From NCBI GenBank assembly GCA_016703535.1, contig JADJBV010000002.1, forward strand, positions 620,001-684,000: a stretch of 64,000 nucleotides of DNA, in the 5' to 3' direction. Shown here in pieces: positions 52,310 through 60,929 of this stretch. The stretch is from Deltaproteobacteria bacterium. GTDB lineage: Bacteria; Myxococcota; Kuafuiibacteriia; Kuafuiibacteriales; Kuafuiibacteriaceae. The stretch's first letter is position 1. Each line of letters begins with the position of its first letter. The notes under the pieces were generated by a model. That model was given only the letters and a program-made list of their open reading frames with translations. It was not told where the DNA came from and made no database searches. Position numbers and translations under genes: made by a program.

Positions 52310-53736
52310 GGTGCACTGTCCTCGTGGTGCTCGTCGCGCCAAAGATCCACACCGACCGCGCGCTCGAGCGTGGCCATGGCGATGAAATAATCGAACTGCG
52401 CGTTCAGGGCGTCGCTTTGGATCCGTAGGAAGCGCTCGCGGCCGACCGAGAGCGCGAGAATGTCGATCTCACCCAGCTCGAAAGATCGACGAAGCAGCGT
52501 CAGATTCTCCTCGAAGCGCGGGAGGATCTCGCTGCCGTAGGCCCGAGTGCGCTGAGCGGCGGCGACCAACTCGCTGTGCGCTTCGGTGATCTGTCCTTCC
52601 AACAGACTGCGCCGGGCTTCGAGCTCGGCCTCGGCGGCGCTGAGCTCGGCCCGGGCCGAGGCTTGTTCGATTTGATTGGTGTCGAAGGATGGGATCGGAA
52701 TCGAAAGAACGCCGAGAACGATCTGATACGCGCCTTCGTCGGTGGGGTTGCCTTCTCGGCGATACTGAGCGCCAACCGATGGCTTCGGCCACGCCTCTCT
52801 TCGCGCCAGCGTCAACCTCGCCTCGGCTTCTTGAAGCACCGCGGTTCCCACTCGCAGGCTCGGCAATTTGTCCCTGGCGACGGCCAAAAGACCCGCGATC
52901 GCAGGTGCGTCCCGGGGCTCGTCGACGCTGCCACTGGGCTCTGGCGGGCGCGCTGTGGGCCAGCCGGCGAGCTGAGCCAGGCGGATCTTCGAGGCGAAAA
53001 AGCCTTGTTCGGATGCGACCAAGACTTGGCGCGCCTGAGCAACCTCGGCCTGCGCCAAGCGCAGCGCCAGGGGCGCGGTCTCGCCGGCTTTGATCTGACG
53101 CTCGACGACCCTCAGCACTTCTTCTTGAAAGCCCAGCACGCCTCGGGCGAGCTTCAGACGCTCTCGCTCGACGAGGGCTCCGTGAAACGCAGCATGAACA
53201 TCGCAGTGCACCGCCCAGCGGGACTGCTCGATCTCAGCGTCGGTTCGCTGCGCGAAGCGATCGGCGACGTCGCCTCGCAGACCACGCTCTCCTGCAATCT
53301 GCACCTGCTGGCTCAGGCCTATCTCGAGATCAACGCCGGTCCCGGCTTGGCCGATTCGAGGACCGACCGCGACCTGAAGCTGGGGATTGCTGGGCAACAA
53401 CATCGAGGCGGCGGCTGCGCTCACCTCGACCCGGGCCCGCGCGCTTCTCGCCACCCGCAGCGACGGCGAATGGGCGTCGGCATAGGCGAGGATCTCGGCG
53501 AGCGTGACGTTCTGGGACGAAATCGGATCGACCGCGGTGACCGGCGCTCCATGTCCCATGTCTGTCGGGTGTTCGGCGACGTCCCTCAGATGAGGTGGCG
53601 GCGCCTCGACCTGAGTCGCCATTCGCCCCTGGTCCGAGGCACAGGCGCTTAGCACTGCCGCAACCACCACGCCTGTCTGTCTGCTATACCCAATAGTAGA
53701 TGGGCGCGAGGCAAAGGATGATGGCGCTATTGGCAT
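52306..53736 (-). CDS. cusC: Metal efflux outer-membrane protein (CusC/TolC family)
   Basis: A 476-residue outer-membrane factor. The TolC-like repeats are QNVTLAEILAYADAHSPSLRVARSARARVEVSAAAA, with a second helical half from DKLPSLRVGTAVLQEAEARLTLARREAWPKPSVGAQYR and coiled-coil helices to the end. The hydrophobic VVVAAVLSAC suggests a lipoprotein. The start is uncertain: ATG 53736, 9 bases after the M56 peptidase stop, gives a long leader, whereas GTG 53670 would place the palindrome at 53684-53698 just upstream. It precedes and overlaps the adaptor gene. Confidence 0.88.
   Translation of the reverse strand: MPIAPSSFASRPSTIGYSRQTGVVVAAVLSACASDQGRMATQVEAPPPHLRDVAEHPTDMGHGAPVTAVDPISSQNVTLAEILAYADAHSPSLRVARSARARVEVSAAAASMLLPSNPQLQVAVGPRIGQAGTGVDLEIGLSQQVQIAGERGLRGDVADRFAQRTDAEIEQSRWAVHCDVHAAFHGALVERERLKLARGVLGFQEEVLRVVERQIKAGETAPLALRLAQAEVAQARQVLVASEQGFFASKIRLAQLAGWPTARPPEPSGSVDEPRDAPAIAGLLAVARDKLPSLRVGTAVLQEAEARLTLARREAWPKPSVGAQYRREGNPTDEGAYQIVLGVLSIPIPSFDTNQIEQASARAELSAAEAELEARRSLLEGQITEAHSELVAAAQRTRAYGSEILPRFEENLTLLRRSFELGEIDILALSVGRERFLRIQSDALNAQFDYFIAMATLERAVGVDLWRDEHHEDSAP
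53684..53698. promoter_or_regulatory. Operator-like palindrome near the start of cusC
   Basis: On the minus strand ACTATTGGGTATAGC, a near-match to the ACTAC-N5-GTAGT palindromes at 55206 and 55887 with the same spacing. It lies in the first codons of cusC or just before an alternative start at 53670. Confidence 0.35.
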
Positions 53737-53744
53737 TGGTCCTC

Positions 53745-54761
53745 TCAGTTCCAGAAGAAGCTATGGGCGCGCTCGGCGCCCGCATGAAGTACGTCGAGGG
53801 CGGCGGTGCTGGTTTGATGCGGCAGAAAGAGGAACAAACACAACAAGGACAAAGCCACCGAGATCGTCGAAGGTTCCCGGCGGCAGCAGTGGACCGGGCT
53901 CTGCTCGGCGTAGGCCAATAGGAGCCCGACCCGAAGCTTGAGCATCGATGCGTCTTGGGCACCCAGCCCAACCCGCGGCATGGGCTCGGGCCGAGCCGCT
54001 TGAACCAAGGCTTCGGCCAGGAACAAGGGCGCGGCGCCGCGAACGACGGCCTCCCGATCGCAATGCGCCTCTCGGGCCGCGAGCCATCGGCGCGCGTCGG
54101 GCCCTAGCAGCCAGCGGCCGAAGGGGTTCATAGCGAGCGCCAAAGCGAGCAGGAGGTAGCGAAGCGGATCTCGCGATCGAAGGTGTTCGGCCTCGTGGCC
54201 GAGCGCGGCGGCAAGCGCCTCGTCGCTGGTGGCCTCTGCGTAAGCGATCCCGACGACGACCTGGGGCGAGAGCAAACCTTGGGTTCCAAGAGCGAACTCG
54301 AGCGTATCCGTGAAAGCGACCCGGCACTGGAGCGGGTCGAGCCAGGGCGTCGTGCGAAGTATGGCTTCGATGCGATCTTGGAGCTGGTGCGACCTTGGCG
54401 ACGAGATCAGCGCGACACCGCAGCTGCGCCTGAACGTGTTGGAGGACAGCCCCGCCATCACCAAGAGGAGGGTGCTGGCGAACAACACTGGCTCGAGGCA
54501 GCCCTCGCTCGAATGATTGAACAAACAAGCCACCACCGATTGCCCGGTCTCAGCTTGGTGAAGACCTGCGGACAAGAACCAGGCAAGAGGCAAGGCGGTG
54601 GAGCAAATCAGGATCAGATATCGGACCTCAAGCCCATGAAGCGCGCTCCCCGAGCTCCGATCGAGGATCAATAGCAGCAGCTTGGCCAGCAGCGCCGACG
54701 CCGGCAGGACGGCGAGCACCACGAAGACGGTGCCGAGCAGAGGAAAGACGACCTCGCTCAA
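53745..54761 (-). CDS. M56-family (BlaR1/MecR1-like) membrane metallopeptidase
   Basis: A 338-residue integral membrane protein with hydrophobic helices at roughly 5-35, 48-65, 90-105, 190-210 and 295-310. The zinc-protease motif is ALGHEAEHLRSRDPLRY (HExxH). Downstream EAHCDREAVVRG supplies the third ligand region typical of M56. A separate penicillin-sensor domain, found in BlaR1, is absent. In the Bla/Mec systems this protease inactivates the BlaI repressor when a signal is sensed. The start overlaps the stop of the adjacent blaI-type gene by 4 bases. Here it precedes a metal efflux operon, so metal stress is the likely signal. Confidence 0.9.
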   Translation of the reverse strand: MSEVVFPLLGTVFVVLAVLPASALLAKLLLLILDRSSGSALHGLEVRYLILICSTALPLAWFLSAGLHQAETGQSVVACLFNHSSEGCLEPVLFASTLLLVMAGLSSNTFRRSCGVALISSPRSHQLQDRIEAILRTTPWLDPLQCRVAFTDTLEFALGTQGLLSPQVVVGIAYAEATSDEALAAALGHEAEHLRSRDPLRYLLLALALAMNPFGRWLLGPDARRWLAAREAHCDREAVVRGAAPLFLAEALVQAARPEPMPRVGLGAQDASMLKLRVGLLLAYAEQSPVHCCRREPSTISVALSLLCLFLFLPHQTSTAALDVLHAGAERAHSFFWN

Positions 54762-55174
54762 GATTTTAGCTCCTTTCGCCGCTCGTGAATCAGCGCTTCG
54801 AGCTCGTCGAGATCGGCGGCCGAAGACTGGGAGACTTTCTCGACCAACATCGCCATGGCCCGCTGGGGCTCGACTGCGCGGTCGAGCACTTCACGCGCCG
54901 TCGACTCGAGGAACGCCTCCCGGCTGAGCCGGGCCGAGTAGAGATAGCGCTTCCCGTCTTTGGCTCGATCAAGCAGGCCTTTTTCATGGAGACGCCCAAG
55001 AGTCGTCATCACGGTCGTGTAAGCTATGTCGCGCCGCTTCTCCAACACGACGAGAACTTCTTGGACAGCAAACTCCGAGAGCTTGCGGCTCCAGATCACG
55101 TCCATGATCGCAGCCTCGAGCGCGTGAAGCCGAATCGAGAGCCCTTTCTGGCCGCTGCGGACCCGAAAGCTCAA
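54758..55174 (-). CDS. BlaI/MecI/CopY-family repressor
   Basis: A winged-helix repressor of ~138 residues. The start is placed at TTG 55174 because GGAG lies 6 bases upstream and because longer frames would include the operator at 55206-55220. Family landmarks are LHALEAAIMDVIWSRKLSEFAVQEVLVVL, AYTTVMTTLGRLHEKGLLDRAKDGKRYLYSA (recognition helix TTVMTTLGRL) and the dimerisation helices at the C-terminus. It overlaps the M56 peptidase gene (ATGA) and probably represses the whole efflux operon and possibly the P-type ATPase gene through the matching palindromes nearby. Confidence 0.88.
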   Translation of the reverse strand: MSFRVRSGQKGLSIRLHALEAAIMDVIWSRKLSEFAVQEVLVVLEKRRDIAYTTVMTTLGRLHEKGLLDRAKDGKRYLYSARLSREAFLESTAREVLDRAVEPQRAMAMLVEKVSQSSAADLDELEALIHERRKELKS

Positions 55175-55205
55175 GCCCCGCTCCAGTGATGCCCTACGGT
55201 CATCT

Positions 55206-55220
55206 ACTACGGGTCGTAGT
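55206..55220. promoter_or_regulatory. Palindromic operator upstream of the BlaI-type gene
   Basis: ACTACGGGTCGTAGT: perfect 5-bp arms ACTAC/GTAGT with a 5-bp spacer (6 bp counting ACTACG/CGTAGT). It lies ~32 bases before the TTG start, overlapping the probable promoter. The same arms recur at 55887-55901. Confidence 0.6.
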
Positions 55221-55247
55221 TGATCGGCATCGAGTTGGCAAGGGGCG

Positions 55248-55796
55248 CTACTCCTCTTCTTCCTCTTGCTCGAAGGGCCCGCCGACCGAGAGCTCAATCA
55301 AGGCGTAGGAGTTCGATCCATGGTTGCGAACGTGAAAATACACGGGTGTTCCGGCTGGAATATCTTTGGAAGCCTGCCAACGCGGCGCGTCCAAACCGGC
55401 CGGCCCCGGAATGGTGAGCTCCCGCTGGAGTACCTCTTCGTCGCCGATGCGAACGCCGAAAGATACCGTGTCCCCGGCGGTTCCTGCGAGCTCGAAGTGC
55501 CAGACCCGAAGGAACATCGTCTCGCCCTCGTAGACCGGCACCAGGGAGGGTTGGCTGACGGCCAAATGAGCGCAGCCGTCGGTGTCGACGTCGAAGGCAT
55601 TTTCGCCTCCGAAGTTCTTCGCCTCTGCTTGAAGCGCGTCGCACGGCGTCTCCAACGTCAACGGATCTTGGAATGGATCCGCCGCGACATCGAGCCGCTG
55701 AAAGGCGTAGACGTCGATCAGCGGCACGGGGTCTGGCTTATCGAGGCCACAGGCGCCGACGCTCATCGCGGCAAAAAGACACGCTCTCAAGGACAT
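55248..55796 (-). CDS. Small lipoprotein of unknown function
   Basis: A 182-residue predicted lipoprotein. ATG 55796 has GAGGAG 8-10 bases upstream. The signal MSLRACLFAAMSVGAC ends in a lipobox. The mature part is acidic and beta-rich (FLRVWHFELAGTAGDTVSFGVRIGDEEV; PVYFHVRNHGSNSYALIELSVGG) with two further Cys and a terminal Glu run (EQEEEEE). It lies between two copies of the ACTAC-N5-GTAGT palindrome, so it is likely part of the metal-response regulon and could bind metal in the periplasm. I do not recognise the family. Confidence 0.75.
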   Translation of the reverse strand: MSLRACLFAAMSVGACGLDKPDPVPLIDVYAFQRLDVAADPFQDPLTLETPCDALQAEAKNFGGENAFDVDTDGCAHLAVSQPSLVPVYEGETMFLRVWHFELAGTAGDTVSFGVRIGDEEVLQRELTIPGPAGLDAPRWQASKDIPAGTPVYFHVRNHGSNSYALIELSVGGPFEQEEEEE

Positions 55797-55886
55797 ATCA
55801 ACGCTCCTCGAACGTAAGGCTATCGCGTCCAATGAAGGCATGGCCATCGACTTCGAAACCAGCAGGTCTTTGGCTGCCTTCTAATT

Positions 55887-55901
55887 ACTACGCAAAGTAG
55901 T
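55887..55901. promoter_or_regulatory. Palindromic operator between the lipoprotein and ATPase genes
   Basis: ACTACGCAAAGTAGT: arms ACTAC/GTAGT with a 5-bp spacer, identical to the arms at 55206. It lies between divergent genes (55796 and 55916) and could control both. Confidence 0.6.
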
Positions 55902-55915
55902 GGGCTAGCAAGCAG

Positions 55916-56492
55916 ATGGGGAAGCCCTCGCAACTGGCAGATCGGATCGAGGCGGTCGAACACCAGCACGGTCATCGATCCGAGCTGGTCCTCTGTGTCG
56001 CGTGCGAAGCGCTCACGGGCATCGGCTGGCGCTTGGAAGGTTCGGAGCCCCCACGCCGCTCACCACGAGCCTGTTCGCCGGCGCCTACCTGCTCGGTGCT
56101 TGGTTCCTGCTGCGGGAGGTCGTTGTCGCTTTGCGGGCTCGAAAGTGCGAGATCGACTTCCTCATGCTGCTCGCTGCGATCGGGGCCGCCATTCTTGGCG
56201 AATGGTTCGAGGGCGCGCTCCCGCTCTTTCTGTTCACTTTGGGGCATTCGCTGGAAGGCTTCGCCATGCGTCGGGCGCGCCGCGAGATCGAGGTGCTTTC
56301 GAAGCTCCTTCCCGCGACGGCGCCTCGCATCGACCCTCCGGCGGCGAACAAGAAGTCGCGGTGGCCGAGCTGCAAGTCGGCGATCGGATCTTGGTCAAGC
56401 CGAACACCAGCATCGCCGCGGACGGCTTCGTCGTCGCCGGCATGGGCAGCATCGCTCAGGCGCCGATCACCGGCGAGAGTGTCGCCGTGTGA
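55916..56492 (+). pseudogene. Broken heavy-metal P1B-type ATPase, N-terminal fragment
   Basis: Three frames together encode the first part of a metal P-type ATPase. After a ~40-residue leader from ATG 55916, the frame shifts to give membrane helices (TSLFAGAYLLGAWFLLREVVVAL, EIDFLMLLAAIGAAILGEWFEGALPLFLF) and GHSLEGFAMRRARREIEVL. Near 56340 it shifts again to EVAVAELQVGDRILVKPNTSIAADG and IAQAPITGESVAV, the actuator-domain TGES motif. The sequence then stops at 56492 at an IS21-type end. About 180 of ~700 codons remain, with two frameshifts, so it is non-functional. Confidence 0.82.
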
Positions 56493-56504
56493 GCGGGTGG
56501 GGTA

Positions 56505-56551
56505 GCTGATCGCCGCAGGGGCGGCAGCGCTGATCGTCCCCGGGGCGGCAG
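56505..56551. repeat. Two 23-bp direct repeats at the IS21-type end
   Basis: GCTGATCG-N5-GGGGCGGCAG occurs at 56505-56527 and 56529-56551, with a further partial ACTGATCGCAAT after. Short repeats in the last ~80 bp before istA are expected for IS21 ends, where IstA binds. Confidence 0.55.
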
Positions 56552-56658
56552 AACTGATCGCAATAGACCGACGGTCAGTAGCTGAGGCGATGGTGCTCAG
56601 CCAAGCGTCTCTGGGCGCCTTCCTTTTCGGGGCGCCCGGAGGCGCCGTGGGGATTTCT

Positions 56659-57273
56659 ATGCATCGACTTCAAGAGCTGGTGCGGCCGCACCGAATGGGG
56701 ACCGGCGCCCGAGAGGTGGCCCGGATGCTGGGCCCCAGCCCGAATACCGAGCGGGACTACCGCTCAGCGCTCGAGCCGCTGGGGCTGCTCGACGGTCCGA
56801 CGGACGAGCTGCCGACGCTCGAGAGTCTCCGCGCCATTGTGGTCGCGGCGAGAGGGTCGACCCCGTTGCCCCGGCAGGTGTCCAGCGTGGAGCGCTGGGC
56901 CGAGGTCGCGGCAACCATGGTTGGGCGCGGCGCCGGCGCCAAGGCGACCTTCGACTACCTGAAGGTCCACGAGCCGGAGTTCGCAGAGAGCGAGTGGACG
57001 ATCAAGCGACTGGTGAAGCGGCTGAAGAAGGCTCGCGGAGTGCAGGTCGATGATGTCGCCATTCCGGTCGCCGAGACCGTGGCAGGCGAGCTCGCGCAGG
57101 TCGACTTCGGCTTCGCGGGGAAGCTCTTCGACCCGCAACAGAAGCGCATGCGCAAGGCCTACGTCTTCGTGATGGTGCTGGCGCACAGCCGGCGCATGGT
57201 CACGAGGCTGGTCTTTGATCAGAAGGCGTCGACCTGGTGTTGCCGAGCACCTTGGTCGGCCCAGATCGGCTGA
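56659..57273 (+). pseudogene. istA: IstA (IS21 transposase), N-terminal fragment
   Basis: From ATG 56659 it reads MHRLQELVRPHRMGTGAREVARML, the DNA-binding N-terminus of an IS21-type transposase, then VERWAEVAATMVGRGAGAKATFDYL and the first catalytic Asp in ELAQVDFGFAGKL. AYVFVMVLAHSRRMVTRLVFDQK follows, and homology then ends at about 57227. Both remaining catalytic residues are missing. The break coincides with the left end of the following transposon, which probably truncated it. Only about 190 of ~500 codons remain. Confidence 0.85.
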
Positions 57274-57456
57274 TCGGCGAGCAGGCTGGTTGATGTGATC
57301 TTGGGATAGGCGCCGGCAGTCGCCATCACCGAGCCTGCAAGGATCCGGTTTTTGGCGGTGGTACCGAGATCACGGTAGCGCCGGAGGTGGAGGGGAGCTT
57401 CCAGCCGATCTCCGAGAGGAGAAAGGTGACGGGGCGTTCGCAGCGCCCCGTCGGGT

Positions 57457-58082
57457 TTGCTTCGGATCCGACTGACAGGCAAGAAGCGAAGCCCTCAACG
57501 AATCGTCTACTCCGAGATCGGCGTCAAGTCTTGGGCTACCGAGGTGCCGTCGGTCGAGTCGGTCCGTCCTTCTCATTGCCCGGCCTGTGGCTCGGCGAGT
57601 CGGCCGCTGGGGGGGGGCTGGTGCTCCATGGGCACGGGCTCCGGTTCCGGGATCTTTGGGGGCCGGCTTGCCCAGGTGAGTCGCCGTCGATCCAAGAGCT
57701 TCGGCAGGGGCGGTTTCGTTGCCAGCGGTGCAAGGCGGTGATCGTGGTGCGGCCCGCGGTGGTCTGGCGCCGAGGGCTGTATACGCTCTCCGCGATCGCC
57801 GGGGCGCAGGCTGCGTGCTCCCTCGAAGGCAGGAGCGCCCGCGAGGTGCGGAGGGCGACGAGCCCGCTCTTGCATCACGGCGCCCATGACGCGGCGCGAT
57901 GGAGGTCGTTGTGGCGCTGGGCCGAGGCGCCGCCGTTTGGGCCCAAGGTCACCGGCCCGTTGCCTCGGGCTGGACCGCGGCTAAGGGCCTCCGAGATCGC
58001 CCGACGGCTCATCGCGTTGGTGCCGATTTCGACGGGGTCGCTCTCGGCGGACGCCTTCTTTGGCGCTGCGCACACACGATGA
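57457..58082 (+). pseudogene. Transposon-associated zinc-ribbon protein, frameshifted
   Basis: The first frame gives YSEIGVKSWATEVPSVESV then RPSHCPACGSASRPLGGG with a CPxCG zinc knuckle. At the G8 run (~57608-57616) the frame must shift to continue as LVLHGHGLRFRDLWGP and QGRFRCQRCKAVIVVRP (second CxxC). This order matches accessory zinc-ribbon proteins found beside IstA-like transposases. The shift at a homopolymer could be a true mutation or a sequencing error. The C-terminal helical part continues to 58082. Confidence 0.6.
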
Positions 58083-58199
58083 GAGGAATCGAGGTCGACC
58101 ACCACGGAAACCGAGCCCACCATCCAGGACCCCGCCTCAAACCAGGTTCGATCGATCACGTAGTCCTTGGCGCAGCTCTGGCCTGCGCCAAGGAGGACA

Positions 58200-59548
58200 A
58201 TGATGGAATCAACGGAGAAACTCCGGCCCAAGAACCACGCAGAAGCCGTGGCGATCTCTCGGGCTCAGGTGATCGCACCGCTTTGTGTGTCGGCGCTGAG
58301 CCGCGGCGACCGGACCGAGCTGCTGAAGGAGTTGTGCGGCAAGGACTTCATGGCCCCAGGGGCCGCAGCGCCCCGGCAGTACGCGGTGGCCACGTTCGAG
58401 CGCTGGCTCTACGCGTGGAGGGTTAGTGGCCTCGCTGGTCTGATGCCTCGGAGACGAAGTGACCGGGGCCATGCCCAGGAACTCAACGACGAGCAGAGAG
58501 AACTCCTCTTGGCCATTCGCCGAGAGAACCCCGCCACCAACGCGACGCTGATCCTGCGCTACGCTTGAACTCGATGGCGGCCTGGAGAAGGACGCGGTCA
58601 GCGCCAGCACCGTGCGCCGGCTCTACGCCCAGCATGGCCTCGATCGTCGCTCTCGGCGCCAGGGCGGCGGAGAACAAGCACGACGCAGGTGGAGCGCGGC
58701 GAAGCCTGATGTGCTTTGGCATTCGGACGTCTGCCACGGGCCGGCCATGAAGATCGCGGGTCGGGTGGTCCCCCTCCGGATCCACGCGTTGCTCGATGAC
58801 CACAGCCGCTACGTGGTGGCGATCCAGGCCTGCGCAACCGAACGAGAGAGCGAGATGCTGGCCCTGTTGGTCAAGGCGCTTCGGCGCTTCCATGCCCCCG
58901 AGACCCTCTACCTCGACAACGGATCCACTTACCGCGGCGACGTGTTGTGCACCGCGTGCCCGCGCCTCGGGATCTCGTTGGTTCACGCCCAGCCCCACGA
59001 CCCTCAAGCTCGAGGCAAGATGGAGCGCTTCTGGCGCACCCTTCGGGAAGGTTGCCTCGACCACTTGGGCGCGCAAGCCAGCTTGCATGACGTGCAAGTA
59101 CGGCTCTTGGCCTTCGTGGATCAGCACTACCACCTCGCGCCCCACGCCTCCTTGATGGGCAAGAGCCCGTCTCAGGTCCATGAGGCGGGCCGATCGCAGG
59201 AGGGCGACCGAACTGCGGTAGGAACACCTGGCGCCGGTGCTCACCGTCCACGGGCGTCGACGGGTTCGGCGGGACGGCACCGTCGAGATCGCTGGCCTCA
59301 CCTTCGAGACGACCGCGGGCTTCTTGGCCCGGCGCAACGTCACAGTCGGCCGCTCGCTCCTCAACGTCACCTCCGACCCATGGATCGAACACGAGGACCA
59401 GCGCTTCGAACTCCGGCCCGTCGACCCGGTGGCCAACGGCCGGAGGAAGGAGCCCAATCATCGCGAACGGCGTGGATTGGACGTCCCCTTCGATCCGCCG
59501 GGCGCGTTGCTCGACAAGATGCTCGGCCGCACCCGAGGTGAGTCATGA
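58200..59548 (+). pseudogene. DDE transposase (integrase-core), two frameshifts
   Basis: ATG 58200 follows AAGGAGG. The N-terminal part has the HTH block ALSRGDRTELLKELC and RQYAVATFERWLYAWRVSGL. The frame breaks near 58560, where one extra T turns the expected RTLELDGGL into a stop. It resumes with ASTVRRLYAQHGLDR, and the DDE triad is present: LWHSDVCHG, LYLDNGSTYRGD and GKMERFWRTLRE. A second break near 59215 is followed by LTVHGRRRVRRDGTVEIAG and a C-terminal beta-barrel domain. The catalytic core itself is undamaged. Confidence 0.82.
59073..59086. repeat. GCAAG-N4-CTTGC palindrome, copy 4
   Basis: GCAAGCCAGCTTGC inside the DDE transposase remnant, followed seven bases later by another GTGCAAG half-site. 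Here the codon phase differs from the other copies. Confidence 0.5.
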
Positions 59549-60357
59549 AATGGCTTACCCACTTCGGCCTCTCCGAATCCCCGTTCCAGAAGGACCTCGC
59601 CGACGATAAACTCTGGGTCCCGACTTCGCGACGGCGTCTCGTCGACGACCTGGTCGAGGGCTGCCACGAACGCCACCACGTACTCCTCGTCGGCGAACCC
59701 GGCGTGGGTAAGACCTGCGTGCTCCGAGCGCTGCGTCAAAGGCTCCAGCAAGACGGCTTTCGGCTCACGTATTGTCACAACGCCACCCTCGGACGTCGGG
59801 ACTTCTACCGACACCTTTGCTTGGCCCTCGGGCTCTCGCCCAAGGCCACCGCCGCCGCGGTCTTCTACGCCATCTCAGATCACGTGAAGCAGCTCGGCGA
59901 GGAGCGACTCCACCCAGTCTTTCTCCTCGACGAGGCCCACCTGCTTCACCAGGACGTGCTCGAGCACCTCCACATCCTGGCCAACTACGAGTGGGACCAG
60001 AAGCCGCTTCTGCCCCTCGTCCTCGTGGGCCTGCCCGAGATGAGGGAACGTCTGACGCTCCGGAAGAACCGCTCACTCTGGTCGAGGATCCACACCCGTC
60101 TCTCACTGGGCGCCGCGGAGCCTGGCGACACCGCCGAGTACGTCAGCTTCCGCCTCAAGCGCGCCGCCGCCGACCACGAGCTATTCTCCACCGACGCCCT
60201 CGGCCTCATTCACGAGGTCAGCCAGGGCGCCCTCAGGGACATCGACCGGATTGCCACCGCCTGCCTGAAACTTGCCGCCAAGCGGAAGCTAGTGATCGAT
60301 CGAGAGCTCGTCGCCCGGGTCCAGCAAGCGGAGCCCGCGCTCGACGACGCCGAGTAG
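59545..60357 (+). CDS. TniB/ExeA-like AAA+ transposition ATPase
   Basis: A 270-residue ATPase that appears intact. Walker A is LLVGEPGVGKTCVLRAL, Walker B is VFLLDEAHLL, sensor region LVLVGLPEMRERL. The N-terminus MKWLTHFGLSESPFQKDL is the typical FGL...PF start of ExeA/TniB proteins that pair with DDE transposases and direct target choice. The ATG overlaps the transposase stop (ATGA, 59545-59548), so translation was coupled. It is the last gene of the degenerate transposon. Confidence 0.88.
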   Translation: MKWLTHFGLSESPFQKDLADDKLWVPTSRRRLVDDLVEGCHERHHVLLVGEPGVGKTCVLRALRQRLQQDGFRLTYCHNATLGRRDFYRHLCLALGLSPKATAAAVFYAISDHVKQLGEERLHPVFLLDEAHLLHQDVLEHLHILANYEWDQKPLLPLVLVGLPEMRERLTLRKNRSLWSRIHTRLSLGAAEPGDTAEYVSFRLKRAAADHELFSTDALGLIHEVSQGALRDIDRIATACLKLAAKRKLVIDRELVARVQQAEPALDDAE

Positions 60358-60452
60358 AGATCGGCTCTACGTCGATTGGCCGCTCACATCAACCAGCTTG
60401 CGCGATTCGGCCTCAACCAGCCTGCGCGGTAACAGTAGGTTGAGCGTGGAGC

Positions 60453-60899
60453 TCAGGACGAGCCAATCGTAATGGCTCTGGCCGTCTGATCGTCGGTCTT
60501 GCCGTGCTCCTTGAGCCGGTTGCCGACCTCAGCTTGAGCGCCTTGCAGTTCCCGCAGCATGCTCTCGACTTGGGTCTGGGCGATCTCGAGCTCGCGCATG
60601 GCCTTCTTCATCTCGGCGCCTGCCTCGGCCAGCTTGTCGCCGGTCTCGCCTACGCCGCTGTCGTCGCCCCAGAGGCTCTTCACGCCGCCCCAGAAGCTCT
60701 TGGCGTCTTCGGCTTGACCCTCCAGTTTGGTCTGCAACTCCTGGATCTCTTTCTGCTTTTCAGCGACGTTGCGCTGCAGCTCCTTGCGATCCTTTTCGCT
60801 GCGGTTGATTGCGGTCTGTCCGCTCTGCTGCTGACCGCTCGCGGTCTCCGAGCTGCTGAGGGCCACGAAGGCCTGAACACTAGAAATTCCGGATGCCAT
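60453..60899 (-). CDS. Small coiled-coil protein, export cluster
   Basis: A 148-residue Glu/Gln/Lys-rich protein. The N-terminus MASGISSVQAFVALSSSETA is Ser-rich and similar in its first residues to the two paralogues (MA-S/A-GI-x-S). Residues ~30-65 and ~90-130 are strong heptad helices (RNVAEKQKEIQELQTKLEGQ; KKAMRELEIAQTQVESMLREL), with a short WGGVKSLWGDD linker. No signal peptide, Cys or enzymatic motif. It lies 30 bp after the gene at 60930-61424 in the same unit and shares its sigma54 promoter. Proposed export substrate or chaperone; function unknown. Confidence 0.78.
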   Translation of the reverse strand: MASGISSVQAFVALSSSETASGQQQSGQTAINRSEKDRKELQRNVAEKQKEIQELQTKLEGQAEDAKSFWGGVKSLWGDDSGVGETGDKLAEAGAEMKKAMRELEIAQTQVESMLRELQGAQAEVGNRLKEHGKTDDQTARAITIGSS

Positions 60900-60929
60900 G
60901 ACTCTTCTCCTCTGTAGTTCTTGTGGGCT

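Larger units (their letters stand above)
57280..60430 (+). mobile_element. Degenerate three-gene transposon (zinc ribbon protein, DDE transposase, TniB/ExeA ATPase)
   Basis: Inverted repeats mark the ends: 57281-57298 (GCAGGCTGGTTGATGTGA) is the reverse complement of 60384-60401 with one mismatch. A second CTCAACCAGCCTGCGCGG-type repeat lies at 60412-60429. Between them are a zinc-ribbon protein, a DDE transposase and an AAA+ ATPase, all on the plus strand. Two of the three genes are frameshifted, so the element cannot move on its own. The exact ends and any target duplication are unclear. Confidence 0.7.
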
